10,215 nt of DNA from an uncultured Planctomycetaceae bacterium. Its GTDB lineage: Bacteria; Planctomycetota; Planctomycetia; Planctomycetales; Planctomycetaceae. Within the stretch, counting starts at the first letter, position 1; the number at the start of each line of letters is the position of its first letter. The stretch is taken from NCBI GenBank assembly GCA_903898975.1, contig CAIUHT010001288.1, positions 1-10,215 on the forward strand, read 5' to 3'. A program made the position numbers and the translations under genes. Shown here piece after piece: positions 1 through 6,591 of the stretch. The notes beneath the pieces were generated by a model that did no database searches, was not told where the DNA came from, and saw only the letters and a program-made list of their open reading frames with translations.

Positions 1-50
1 ACACTGTGGGGCTGACCAGGACGGACGGCGACGGCTTTCATCTTGGGCAT
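1..50 (-). CDS. N-terminus of a probable zinc-type alcohol/glucose dehydrogenase (cut by the window edge)
   Basis: Reading leftwards from an ATG at 50-48 gives MPKMKAVAVRPGQPHSV before the window ends, about 17 residues with no stop. A second in-frame ATG at 41-39 gives MKAVAVRPGQPHSV. That opening resembles the start of medium-chain, zinc-dependent glucose 1-dehydrogenases and alcohol dehydrogenases, which typically begin MKA-hydrophobic-x-V-R-P-G. No cofactor or zinc motif is inside the window, so the call rests on this short N-terminus only. The gene lies on the same strand as the keto-acid aldolase upstream of it, 200 bp away and separated from it by two stem-loops. If it is a glucose dehydrogenase it would oxidise a sugar to its lactone with NAD(P)+. 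No strong Shine-Dalgarno sequence precedes either ATG. Confidence 0.5.
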   Translation of the reverse strand, partial: MPKMKAVAVRPGQPHS

Positions 51-176
51 GGCAGGCAGAATCGCAGATTCAAAAAGAGAGGGAACAACAGACCAACCGA
101 GTGAGCGAATTGTATTCGAGCCGGTCACGCGGAGAAGCACGCAGGCGTGAGGCTCAATCTTGGGCCGCGTCCGCGA

Positions 177-204
177 GGCGGTCGCTTTCCAGGAAGCGAC
201 CGCC
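177..204 (-). terminator. 11-bp perfect stem-loop, second of two behind the aldolase gene
   Basis: GGCGGTCGCTT at 177-187 pairs perfectly with AAGCGACCGCC at 194-204 around a 6-nt loop. It lies 47 bp past the aldolase stop and follows the hairpin at 223-243. No T-tract follows on the minus strand, so a canonical rho-independent terminator is not shown. A transcription pause site, an mRNA 3'-end stabiliser or a leader structure of the dehydrogenase gene at the left edge are alternatives. Confidence 0.5.
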
Positions 205-222
205 CAGGATGCGACTGACTGA

Positions 223-243
223 GGCGCGACCCACAGTCGCGCC
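223..243 (-). terminator. 8-bp perfect stem-loop directly after the aldolase stop
   Basis: GGCGCGAC at 223-230 pairs perfectly with GTCGCGCC at 236-243 around the 5-nt loop CCACA. It begins 7 bp beyond the aldolase stop codon (253-251), the usual place for a 3'-end hairpin. There is no U-run after it. Together with the 11-bp stem at 177-204 it forms a tandem hairpin 3' region. Confidence 0.5.
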
Positions 244-250
244 CCAGGGC

Positions 251-1045
<795 letters not shown>

Positions 1046-1156
1046 GTGGAATTGCAGACCGCGGTCCGCCCCCGCTACAAGAGATTGAGTACGCGGGGTC
1101 CCCGGCGGTCCCGCGATCGGCCGCAAGGTATTCTGCCACACAGGGGTTCCGCAAGC
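1046..1156. promoter_or_regulatory. Divergent intergenic region with two dyads
   Basis: The 111 bp between the aldolase start (minus) and the Rieske start (plus) must hold the promoters of both genes unless they are transcribed from further away. A perfect 10-bp palindrome GACCGCGGTC lies at 1057-1066, 11 bp upstream of the aldolase ATG. CGCGGG at 1092-1097 is mirrored by CCCGCG at 1110-1115. Either could be an operator, but such GC dyads are frequent by chance at this base composition. I could not recognise reliable -35/-10 boxes. Confidence 0.3.
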
Positions 1157-1507
1157 ATGCCCGAGTTCCAGACCGTTGCCCGCGTGGGTGAGATTCCCGA
1201 AGGGGAGGGGCGGGCGTACGAGGTAGACGGGCGGATGGTCGCGGTGTTTTTCGTCGAGGGGCAGTACTCGGCGATTCTCGACGCCTGTTCGCATATGGGG
1301 GCGTCGCTGGCCTCGGGGCATGTCGAGCAGGGGGGGGTGATGTGCCCCTGGCATGCGTGGCGGTTCTGCGTGAAGTCGGGGCAGTGGCTCGACAATCCGC
1401 AGTCGAAACTGAGGCAGCCGGTCTACGCCGTGCGGGTGGTCGAGGGGGCCATCCAGGTCGCCCCTCCCGAACCCCCCGCGGCCGAGGCTCCCCCAACCAC
1501 CCCCTGA
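1157..1507 (+). CDS. Small Rieske [2Fe-2S] protein (NirD/ferredoxin-like)
   Basis: This 116-residue protein is a single Rieske domain. The cluster-binding motif is complete: Cys44-x-His46 in ACSHMG and Cys63-P-W-His66 in MCPWHAW, with 16 residues between the two halves, so two cysteines and two histidines can bind a [2Fe-2S] cluster. No signal peptide or membrane segment is visible, so it should be cytoplasmic. The length and simple architecture fit the ferredoxin component of ring-hydroxylating oxygenases or the NirD-like small subunit of nitrite reductase, but no partner gene is nearby, so the electron-transfer partner is unknown. The C-terminus (about residues 102-116) is a Pro/Ala/Glu-rich tail beyond the domain. 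The ATG at 1157 is chosen because the domain begins just after it. The frame runs open far upstream, but there it is antisense to the aldolase. Confidence 0.88.
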   Translation: MPEFQTVARVGEIPEGEGRAYEVDGRMVAVFFVEGQYSAILDACSHMGASLASGHVEQGGVMCPWHAWRFCVKSGQWLDNPQSKLRQPVYAVRVVEGAIQVAPPEPPAAEAPPTTP

Positions 1508-1741
1508 CCTGCCCGCCCGCTTTCGCGCCGGGCCCGGACGGCTTGGCCACGCGGCACGAATCGCACGCACCGACTGCACCCTGGCGATGGAACCTCACCG
1601 CCCAAGGTCATCGTCGGTGGCACAAGAGATCTCGCGCCGTTCGCCGTGCGACGCTCGCGCAGGCTCCCTGACGGCGTGGCGTGGTGTCTGTGCGCCATCT
1701 GGCACTCCAAACGTCCCCATCCAGTTCAAAGACCCCGCTCG

Positions 1742-2203
1742 ATGGCCAGATCCGCTTCCAGCAAAATCTCGGCGGGCACGCTGCTGTATCGCCTGACACC
1801 GGCCGGGTGCGAGGTGCTGCTGGTGCACCCGTCGGGGAATTACAACCGCGGCAAGCCGTGGAGCCTTCCCAAGGGGGCCCCGGAACCTGGTGAAGAACTC
1901 TGCGACACCGCCCGGCGGGAGACCTGGGAAGAGACCGGTGTGCGGGCGGGCGAACTGCACGACTGGGGCCACATCCGCTATCAGAAGAGCGGCAAGCTGG
2001 TGCACTGTTTTTTTGGACCCGCCCCCGCCGACGCCGCCCCGCACTGCGCCTCGTGGGAAGTGGACCGGGCCGAGTTCCTCTCGCTGCCGCGGGCGCGGGA
2101 AGCGATCCATCCCGATCAGCGGCCGTTTCTCGATCGCTTGACCGACTGGCTCGACTCGCGCGGTCCGCCGTGCCCCCCAGCCGAGTGCCCCCCAGCCGAG
2201 TGA
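1742..2203 (+). CDS. Nudix hydrolase, Ap4A-hydrolase-like
   Basis: This 153-residue protein is the size of a single Nudix domain. The Nudix box GX5EX7REUXEEXGU spans Gly45-Val67, ending in RETWEETGV; its three acidic catalytic or metal-binding positions are present, while the hydrophobic position after RE is Thr61. The preceding PWSLPKGAPEPGE (39-51) is the form usual in diadenosine tetraphosphate hydrolases and related (di)nucleotide polyphosphate pyrophosphohydrolases, which clear toxic alarmone-like dinucleotides in the cytoplasm. The exact substrate is inferred. The ATG at 1742 (MARSASSKISAG) places the start just before the first beta strand; a GTG at 1646 would add 32 residues with no Nudix character. 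The last ten residues are a duplicated CPPAE, coded by a perfect 15-bp tandem repeat just before the stop. The response regulator start lies 224 bp downstream, so an operon is not obvious. Confidence 0.88.
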   Translation: MARSASSKISAGTLLYRLTPAGCEVLLVHPSGNYNRGKPWSLPKGAPEPGEELCDTARRETWEETGVRAGELHDWGHIRYQKSGKLVHCFFGPAPADAAPHCASWEVDRAEFLSLPRAREAIHPDQRPFLDRLTDWLDSRGPPCPPAECPPAE

Positions 2204-2247
2204 CCGGCGGCCAGGTCACCGGCGGCAGGGACACCGTCGTCAAAGGC
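2171..2247 (+). repeat. Two adjoining 15-bp-period tandem repeats at the end of the Nudix gene
   Basis: TGCCCCCCAGCCGAG is repeated perfectly at 2171-2185 and 2186-2200, coding CPPAE twice. Directly after the stop, ACCGGCGGCCAGGTC (2203-2217) is repeated at 2218-2232 with 12 of 15 bases matching, and a more decayed third unit follows from 2233. This looks like replication-slippage duplication. Confidence 0.7.
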
Positions 2248-2405
2248 ACCCGCGTCACAGACCCCGGCGGTCAAGCCCCCCGCCAACTCGGCTTGAGATT
2301 CGGCCGACAGTCGTCATACTCAAACCAGCACGTCACCCGTTGAGGGTGCGCGTGTCCCGCCGGGGTTCGCCCCTCTCCCCCCCTTCCTCATCGCTCCTCG
2401 CTGGT

Positions 2406-2421
2406 ACCGGGCTGTCCCGGT
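2406..2421 (+). promoter_or_regulatory. Stem-loop at the response regulator ribosome-binding position
   Basis: ACCGGG (2406-2411) pairs perfectly with CCCGGT (2416-2421) around a CTGT loop. It ends 6 bp before the ATG at 2428, where a Shine-Dalgarno site would lie; no such site is visible. It could limit ribosome access to the mRNA. A chance GC dyad is the alternative. Confidence 0.35.
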
Positions 2422-2427
2422 CTGTGC

Positions 2428-2871
2428 ATGCCCGACGCTCCGCTGGTGCTGTTGATTGACGATGATCGCGAGATCCAGACGACCCTGCGGGGCGTCCTGG
2501 AGGCGAGTGGCTACCAGGTGGCGAGTGCCGGGAATGGCCGGGACGGTCAGCGCCTGATCGCCGAACTGAAGCCCGCCCTGGTCGTCACCGACATGATGAT
2601 GCCGCAGGCGGGGGGCTTCCCCGTCCTCGAATTCATCAACACGCTCGCCCAGAAGCCCAAGGTGATCATGATCACCGCGAACGAGGGAGGCCGGCACAAG
2701 GCCTGGGCCGAGATGCTGGGGGTGGTCGACTACCTGCGCAAACCGTTCGCCATGGATCTGTTCCTGGAAGCGGTGGGCAAGGCACTCGGCCCTCCCCCAA
2801 AGTCGGCCGCACCTCCCGTTGACGAACCGGGGAACACCGTCAAACGCCCCCGCCCAAAACCGGGCTCCTGA
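2428..2871 (+). CDS. Single-domain response regulator (CheY-like receiver)
   Basis: This 147-residue protein is a receiver domain (about residues 5-120) with no DNA-binding or enzymatic output domain. The expected residues are present: the acidic pocket Asp11-Asp12-Asp13 in LLIDDDRE, the phospho-acceptor Asp55 in VVTDMMMP, the switch Thr83 in MITAN, and the invariant Lys105 in LRKPF. It should be phosphorylated by a histidine kinase or phosphotransfer protein and act through protein contacts. No kinase gene is within the window, so it is an orphan here. The tail from about residue 113 is Pro/Lys-rich (GPPPKSAAPP and onward), ends in a basic PRPKPGS and is probably disordered. The start is the ATG at 2428, six residues before the first beta strand. 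Confidence 0.9.
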   Translation: MPDAPLVLLIDDDREIQTTLRGVLEASGYQVASAGNGRDGQRLIAELKPALVVTDMMMPQAGGFPVLEFINTLAQKPKVIMITANEGGRHKAWAEMLGVVDYLRKPFAMDLFLEAVGKALGPPPKSAAPPVDEPGNTVKRPRPKPGS

Positions 2872-3329
2872 CACATCCGGCCCCTCGGACCCGCTCTGGG
2901 GTCGTGGTGTGGCGGGTTGTTGCCTTGTGGGTGGCTCCCTTGTCAGCCAGGCCGTGCGCGACGCTGGGAGTTGGGCGCAGTCGGTTTCGCGGCAGGCCCG
3001 GCCGGCGCCACAGGCACGCGTTTCCCTCGCGCCCCGGTGATCTGGGACCCGCGCCTGCGGCACTCTGACCGCGCTGGCCTCGGTTCACCGTGCGAAACCG
3101 CCCCTCCGGCCCCTGCGCCGGGCAGACAGCATCGGTGTGGATTTCTACAATCAGTGCACCGCATCTGGGCTCGGATGGACCCGCGGGGAGGGGGCCACTC
3201 GGTTGGCTCTCCTCGACACCTGCCCCCGCGTCGCACGCCGTTGCTTGTCCGGGATCGGTCCTCGTCCCCTCGTTGTTGCCCCCTTGTTCTTCGTGCCTGT
3301 TTCGCCCTGGCCCCGCTGAAAGTTCTCTC
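2872..3329. other. 458-bp intergenic region upstream of the fumarase
   Basis: No gene is supported here; short open frames on both strands lack domain features and run into neighbouring genes as antisense. Just after the response regulator stop, GACCC (2888-2892) and GGGTC (2899-2903) form a weak 5-bp stem that could end its transcript, without a T-tract. The last 130 bp before the fumarase ATG are pyrimidine-rich on the plus strand. A promoter for the fumarase must lie in this stretch if it is transcribed alone, but I see no convincing -35/-10 pair. Confidence 0.5.
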
Positions 3330-4859
3330 ATGTCTCTCGCCGACAGCCTCTACGAACTGATCGTCCAGACCTCGACCAATCTCCCCTCCGACATCCGCCG
3401 GTTGATCGCCGACGCGCAGACCCGGGAGACGCCCGACACGAACTCGTCTTTGGCTCTGGCGACCATTGCCTTGAACGTCGACATGGCCTGCGAGACCGAA
3501 CGGCCCATCTGCCAGGACACCGGCATGCCGACGTTCCTGGTCAAGACCCCCGTGGGCTACGACCAGCTGGTGCTGGAAGAGGAGATCCACAAGGCGGTGG
3601 CCCGCGCGACCAAGGCGGGCAAGCTCCGCCCCAATTCGGTCGATTCCCTGACCGGCAAGAACAGTGGCGACAATCTCGGACCGGGCACCCCGGTCATCCA
3701 CTTCCACCAGCACCGCAAAAACGAGGTCGAGATTCGGCTCGTGCTCAAGGGAGGTGGCTGCGAGAACAAGAACATCCAGTACTCGCTCCCGCAGGAACTC
3801 CCCGGATTGGGCCGGGCCGACCGCAACCTCGACGGGGTGCGGAAGTGCCTGATGCACGCCGTCTACCAGGCCCAGGGGCAGGGCTGCTCGGCGGGCTACC
3901 TGGGGGTCTGCATTGGCGGCGATCGCACCAGCGGTTACGAGCACGCGAAGCTGCAGCTGTTCCGCAAGGCCGATGATACGAACCCGGTCGCCGACCTCGC
4001 CGAACTCGAAAAGTACGTGGTCGAAAATGCCAACCAGCTGGGCATTGGCACCATGGGCTTCGGTGGGCGGGTGACACTGCTGGGGTGCAAGGTGGGGGTG
4101 CTCAACCGGCTCCCCGCTTCGTTCTTTGTCTCGGTGGCGTACGAGTGCTGGGCGTTCCGCCGGCTGGGGGTGGTGCTCGACCCGGCGACCGGTGACATCG
4201 TGCGGTGGCAGTACCGCGAGCCCGATGAGATCAAGAAACTGGCGGTCGGGGCAGGCTTCCGCCTGACCGGTCGCGAAGTGGTGCTCGAGGCCCCGATCAC
4301 CGACGAAAAGATCCGTTCCGTCCGGGCGGGCGACGTGGTGGTCATCAACGGCATCGTCAACACGGGTCGCGACGCCGTGCATCACCACCTGATGCATCAC
4401 GACTCACCGGTCGACCTCGCCGGTTCGGTCCTCTACCACTGCGGACCGGTGATGACCAGGAACCCCGATGGCAGTTGGAAGTGCGGGGCCGCCGGACCGA
4501 CCACCTCGTCCCGCGAGGAACCCTACCAGGCCGACATCATCGGGAAGTTCGGAATCCGGGCGGTCATTGGCAAGGGAGGGATGGGGGCCAAAACCCTGCG
4601 GGGGCTGCAGGAGCACGGGGCGGTCTATCTCAACGCCATTGGCGGGGCGGCCCAGTTCTACTCCGACTGCGTGACCCAGGTCGATGGGGTGCACTGGCTC
4701 GAGGAGTTCGGCGTTCCCGAGGCGATGTGGCAGTTGCGGGTCAATGGCTTTGCCACCATCTGCACCATGGATTCCCACGGCAACAGCCTGCATCGCGACG
4801 TCGATGCCTCGAGCCTCAAGGAGTTGGGCCGGTTCGCCGAGTCTGTCTTCGGTCACTGA
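3330..4859 (+). CDS. fumA: Class I (4Fe-4S) fumarate hydratase, fused alpha and beta domains
   Basis: This 509-residue protein has the fused two-domain layout of class I fumarases, which hydrate fumarate to L-malate in the TCA cycle in the cytoplasm. The N-terminal iron-sulfur domain (about 1-300) holds three likely cluster cysteines: Cys61 in ICQDTGMP, Cys194 in GVCIGGDRT and Cys273 in ECWAFRR. The C-terminal domain (about 315-509) has DVVVINGIVNTGRD, AAGPTTSSR (387-395), the glycine-rich IGKGGMG (413-419) and YLNAIGGAAQFY. The close relative L(+)-tartrate dehydratase is less likely because of the complete fused architecture. One odd point is KGGGCEN (140-146), where this family normally has a serine (KGGGSEN or KGGGSAN). 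The start is the ATG at 3330, where family similarity begins; the frame upstream to 3090 is non-descript. No clear Shine-Dalgarno site is seen. Two stem-loops follow the stop. Confidence 0.93.
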   Translation: MSLADSLYELIVQTSTNLPSDIRRLIADAQTRETPDTNSSLALATIALNVDMACETERPICQDTGMPTFLVKTPVGYDQLVLEEEIHKAVARATKAGKLRPNSVDSLTGKNSGDNLGPGTPVIHFHQHRKNEVEIRLVLKGGGCENKNIQYSLPQELPGLGRADRNLDGVRKCLMHAVYQAQGQGCSAGYLGVCIGGDRTSGYEHAKLQLFRKADDTNPVADLAELEKYVVENANQLGIGTMGFGGRVTLLGCKVGVLNRLPASFFVSVAYECWAFRRLGVVLDPATGDIVRWQYREPDEIKKLAVGAGFRLTGREVVLEAPITDEKIRSVRAGDVVVINGIVNTGRDAVHHHLMHHDSPVDLAGSVLYHCGPVMTRNPDGSWKCGAAGPTTSSREEPYQADIIGKFGIRAVIGKGGMGAKTLRGLQEHGAVYLNAIGGAAQFYSDCVTQVDGVHWLEEFGVPEAMWQLRVNGFATICTMDSHGNSLHRDVDASSLKELGRFAESVFGH

Positions 4860-4879
4860 TCCGCAACTCCACAGCATCG

Positions 4880-4899
4880 GCGGCGCTTAACTGCGCCGC
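4880..4899 (+). terminator. 7-bp stem-loop behind the fumarase gene
   Basis: GCGGCGC (4880-4886) pairs perfectly with GCGCCGC (4893-4899) around the loop TTAACT, 20 bp past the fumarase stop. No T-run follows, so termination is plausible from position only. Confidence 0.4.
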
Positions 4900-4949
4900 G
4901 GTCTTGACCCGTGCTGCCGTCTGCGCCCGTGCTGCGTTCAGCGCCAGTG

Positions 4950-4974
4950 CGGTGACCCGCGTTCCCGGTCACCG
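4950..4974. terminator. 8-bp perfect stem-loop between convergent genes
   Basis: CGGTGACC (4950-4957) pairs perfectly with GGTCACCG (4967-4974) around a 9-nt loop. As a symmetric stem between two genes that run towards each other, it could act on both strands. It lacks a T-run on either side. Confidence 0.4.
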
Positions 4975-5265
4975 GCCCCGGCTTCGTCGCCCGCGAGGGT
5001 GTTGAGCGTGCCCGCCCTCTCAGCCGCACGGTTTTTGATTTGCGGGCTTGGGTTCCGGGCTCCGGGCGACGGCAGTGGCGTCGAAGCGGGGGGGCCAGCA
5101 GGGGGTGCCATGCGGTGCCGCATCGACATCCGTAGCCGTGGCAGCGCGCGTGATCATCGCTCAGAAATGCAGGACCCGCGCCGAGAGGTCGACGATGGGG
5201 TCGCAACACGTTCGGCCGCCGCAGCCGGGCTGCCCGGACTTCGAACTGTGGCGTCAGCAGCACGA

Positions 5266-5279
5266 CCGACCGTGGTCGG
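5266..5279 (-). terminator. Short stem-loop after the FHA gene stop
   Basis: CCGAC (5266-5270) pairs with GTCGG (5275-5279) around a 4-nt loop, 12 bp beyond the minus-strand stop at 5292. The stem is only 5 bp and has no T-tract. Confidence 0.3.
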
Positions 5280-5291
5280 CCGCAGGTCTGG

Positions 5292-6200
5292 TCATGCAAT
5301 CGCGCGAGTGCGCAGCCCTTCGAAGGGGTTCCGCTCCTGCTGCAGGCGGTGCACCGATTCGGCCAGCGCCTCGATCTGCCGCGTCAGCTTCTGCTGCATC
5401 GCCAGCAATTGACTGAGTGACTGGGCGTATTGCCCCTCGCGTCCGTCGGCGGCCAGCAGCGATTGCCGGAGTTCATCCGACAACGCCGCCAGTTGCTCCT
5501 CCAGCATCCGCAGATCGTCAAGACCCAGTGGAGCGAGCGTCTCGACGATGGGCGCTGGTGCCGCACCACCATTCGTCACGGGCGTGGCCGCGGGGGTCGC
5601 GGGGATGGGGAAGTGCGGACCGCGCACCACCGGCTGCGCACCATCGACCCGGGTGGGCGTGCGGATCGCGGGAGGCGTCTGCCGCACCGCGTTCAGCAGG
5701 CTCTGTTCAGCGAGACGTTCGTTGCTCTCCCACCGCGCAATCTCGCCAGTCTCCTGCCGCCACAGATCGAGCAGATCGCTGGTGGAGAGTTGCTCGAGTG
5801 CCGCGGGACTGTCGGGGACGGTGAGCCTCGCGGCGGTCCCGCGCGGAGCGAATTCCGCCTGGGCCACCAGCCGGGCGGTCAGTTCCACATCGCCAATTTC
5901 GATGCGATCGCCATCGTTCAGCAGGGCGTGGTCGACCGTCTTGCCGTTGATCTTCAGGGCCGGGACGGCGGAGATGGCGTCGAGTTCACTGCAGCCGTCG
6001 GCGGTGTGGATGATGCTGTGCAGGGCCGGCATCAGCGGGCCCCCCAGCCGCAGGTCGCAGGTCACCGCCGCACCGATCAGGAACCGCTCTCCGGCGACGG
6101 GGCGGAGGGGGAAGCGGGTGCGACCGCGGGTGATTTCGAGGACCAGCCGCTGAGTCAGTTCAGCGGCAGGATTCAGAGCCGTTGCGTCCGAGGCAATCAT
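5292..6200 (-). CDS. FHA-fold protein with C-terminal coiled coil
   Basis: This 302-residue protein has an N-terminal forkhead-associated-like beta sandwich (about residues 18-113) and a helical C-terminus. The FHA outline is visible: RFLIGAAVTCDLRLGG (39-54), LHSIIHTADG (60-69), ALKINGKTV (81-89) and LLNDGDRIEIGDVELTA (93-109). The usual pThr-binding Arg after the IG is Ala44, and the Ser three residues before the conserved His (His61) is Pro58, so canonical phosphothreonine binding looks lost. Residues about 135-172 form a charged helix, 175-220 are a Pro/Ala/Thr-rich linker, and 226-292 have heptad-like Leu spacing typical of a coiled coil. No signal peptide or membrane segment is seen. 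A scaffold or multimerising role is inferred. It lies downstream of the lipid kinase on the same strand but 391 bp away. The start ATG is at 6200-6198, without a clear ribosome binding site. Confidence 0.75.
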   Translation of the reverse strand: MIASDATALNPAAELTQRLVLEITRGRTRFPLRPVAGERFLIGAAVTCDLRLGGPLMPALHSIIHTADGCSELDAISAVPALKINGKTVDHALLNDGDRIEIGDVELTARLVAQAEFAPRGTAARLTVPDSPAALEQLSTSDLLDLWRQETGEIARWESNERLAEQSLLNAVRQTPPAIRTPTRVDGAQPVVRGPHFPIPATPAATPVTNGGAAPAPIVETLAPLGLDDLRMLEEQLAALSDELRQSLLAADGREGQYAQSLSQLLAMQQKLTRQIEALAESVHRLQQERNPFEGLRTRAIA

Positions 6201-6591
6201 GGGTCAGCCAGGCAGTCCACTCGAGAGGACCAGGTGTCAGAGGGCCGGGAGCGACCTTGCGGGAGAGCAAGAGCCCAAGTTCCGGCTTCGTTCATTTCGT
6301 CCGTGCTGGCGGGTGTGCATGACTCAAATGGTCGACCACGGGGCTCGAGTGCCAGACTCTGCGACTGATCTGGGGAAAGCATGCGTCGGGCAAAGAGTGC
6401 GGGCCAGGTAAGCTGTGCGGGTTCATGCTGCCCGCAGGCGGTGAGGAACCGCCGCCCGCGTCGTGCCCAGGGGCCCCACCGGGCTGGCCTGCGCGGCTGA
6501 CCATTCACCCGGGACCGGGTTTTCCAAGTCCCGATTCAACCCGCAGGTGGGTCGCTGTCGAGCAGGGGGGACAGGTAGCGGGGCGAACAGC
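6201..6591. other. 391-bp intergenic region between lipid kinase and FHA genes
   Basis: No gene is supported here; the open frames present are short and featureless. The main structure is a pair of abutting perfect stem-loops at 6416-6453. A small stem ACCCG (6507-6511) with CGGGT (6516-6520) followed by T on the plus strand resembles a terminator, but no plus-strand gene ends here. The promoter of the FHA gene should lie in the left part (6201 to about 6350) but I cannot identify it. Confidence 0.5.
6416..6453 (-). terminator. Two abutting perfect stem-loops between the lipid kinase and FHA genes
   Basis: TGCGGG (6416-6421) pairs with CCCGCA (6431-6436), and immediately next GGCGGT (6437-6442) pairs with ACCGCC (6448-6453). 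There is no base between the two hairpins. They lie 139 bp beyond the kinase stop and 216 bp upstream of the FHA start on the minus strand. They may end the kinase transcript or form part of the FHA leader. No U-run is present. Confidence 0.4.

Larger units (their letters stand above)
4860..5291. other. Convergent intergenic region between the fumarase and FHA genes
   Basis: No gene is supported in these 432 bp. Both flanking genes end here, and the stretch is rich in stem-loops at 4880-4899, 4950-4974, 5225-5237 and 5266-5279. A 10-bp direct repeat CCCGTGCTGC occurs at 4908-4917 and 4926-4935. The only T-run (5032-5036) follows a weak 5-bp stem, CGTGC at 5007-5011 with GCACG at 5026-5030, and could be a poor intrinsic terminator for plus-strand transcription. 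Confidence 0.5.

Noticed and set aside
2943..4400. A 485-residue minus-strand open frame
   Set aside because: It is antisense to the fumarase, whose motifs are complete; the His/Asp/Val-rich product is an artefact of codon bias.
6507..6523. A small stem followed by T's on the plus strand, terminator-like
   Set aside because: The stem is only 5 bp and no plus-strand gene ends upstream of it.
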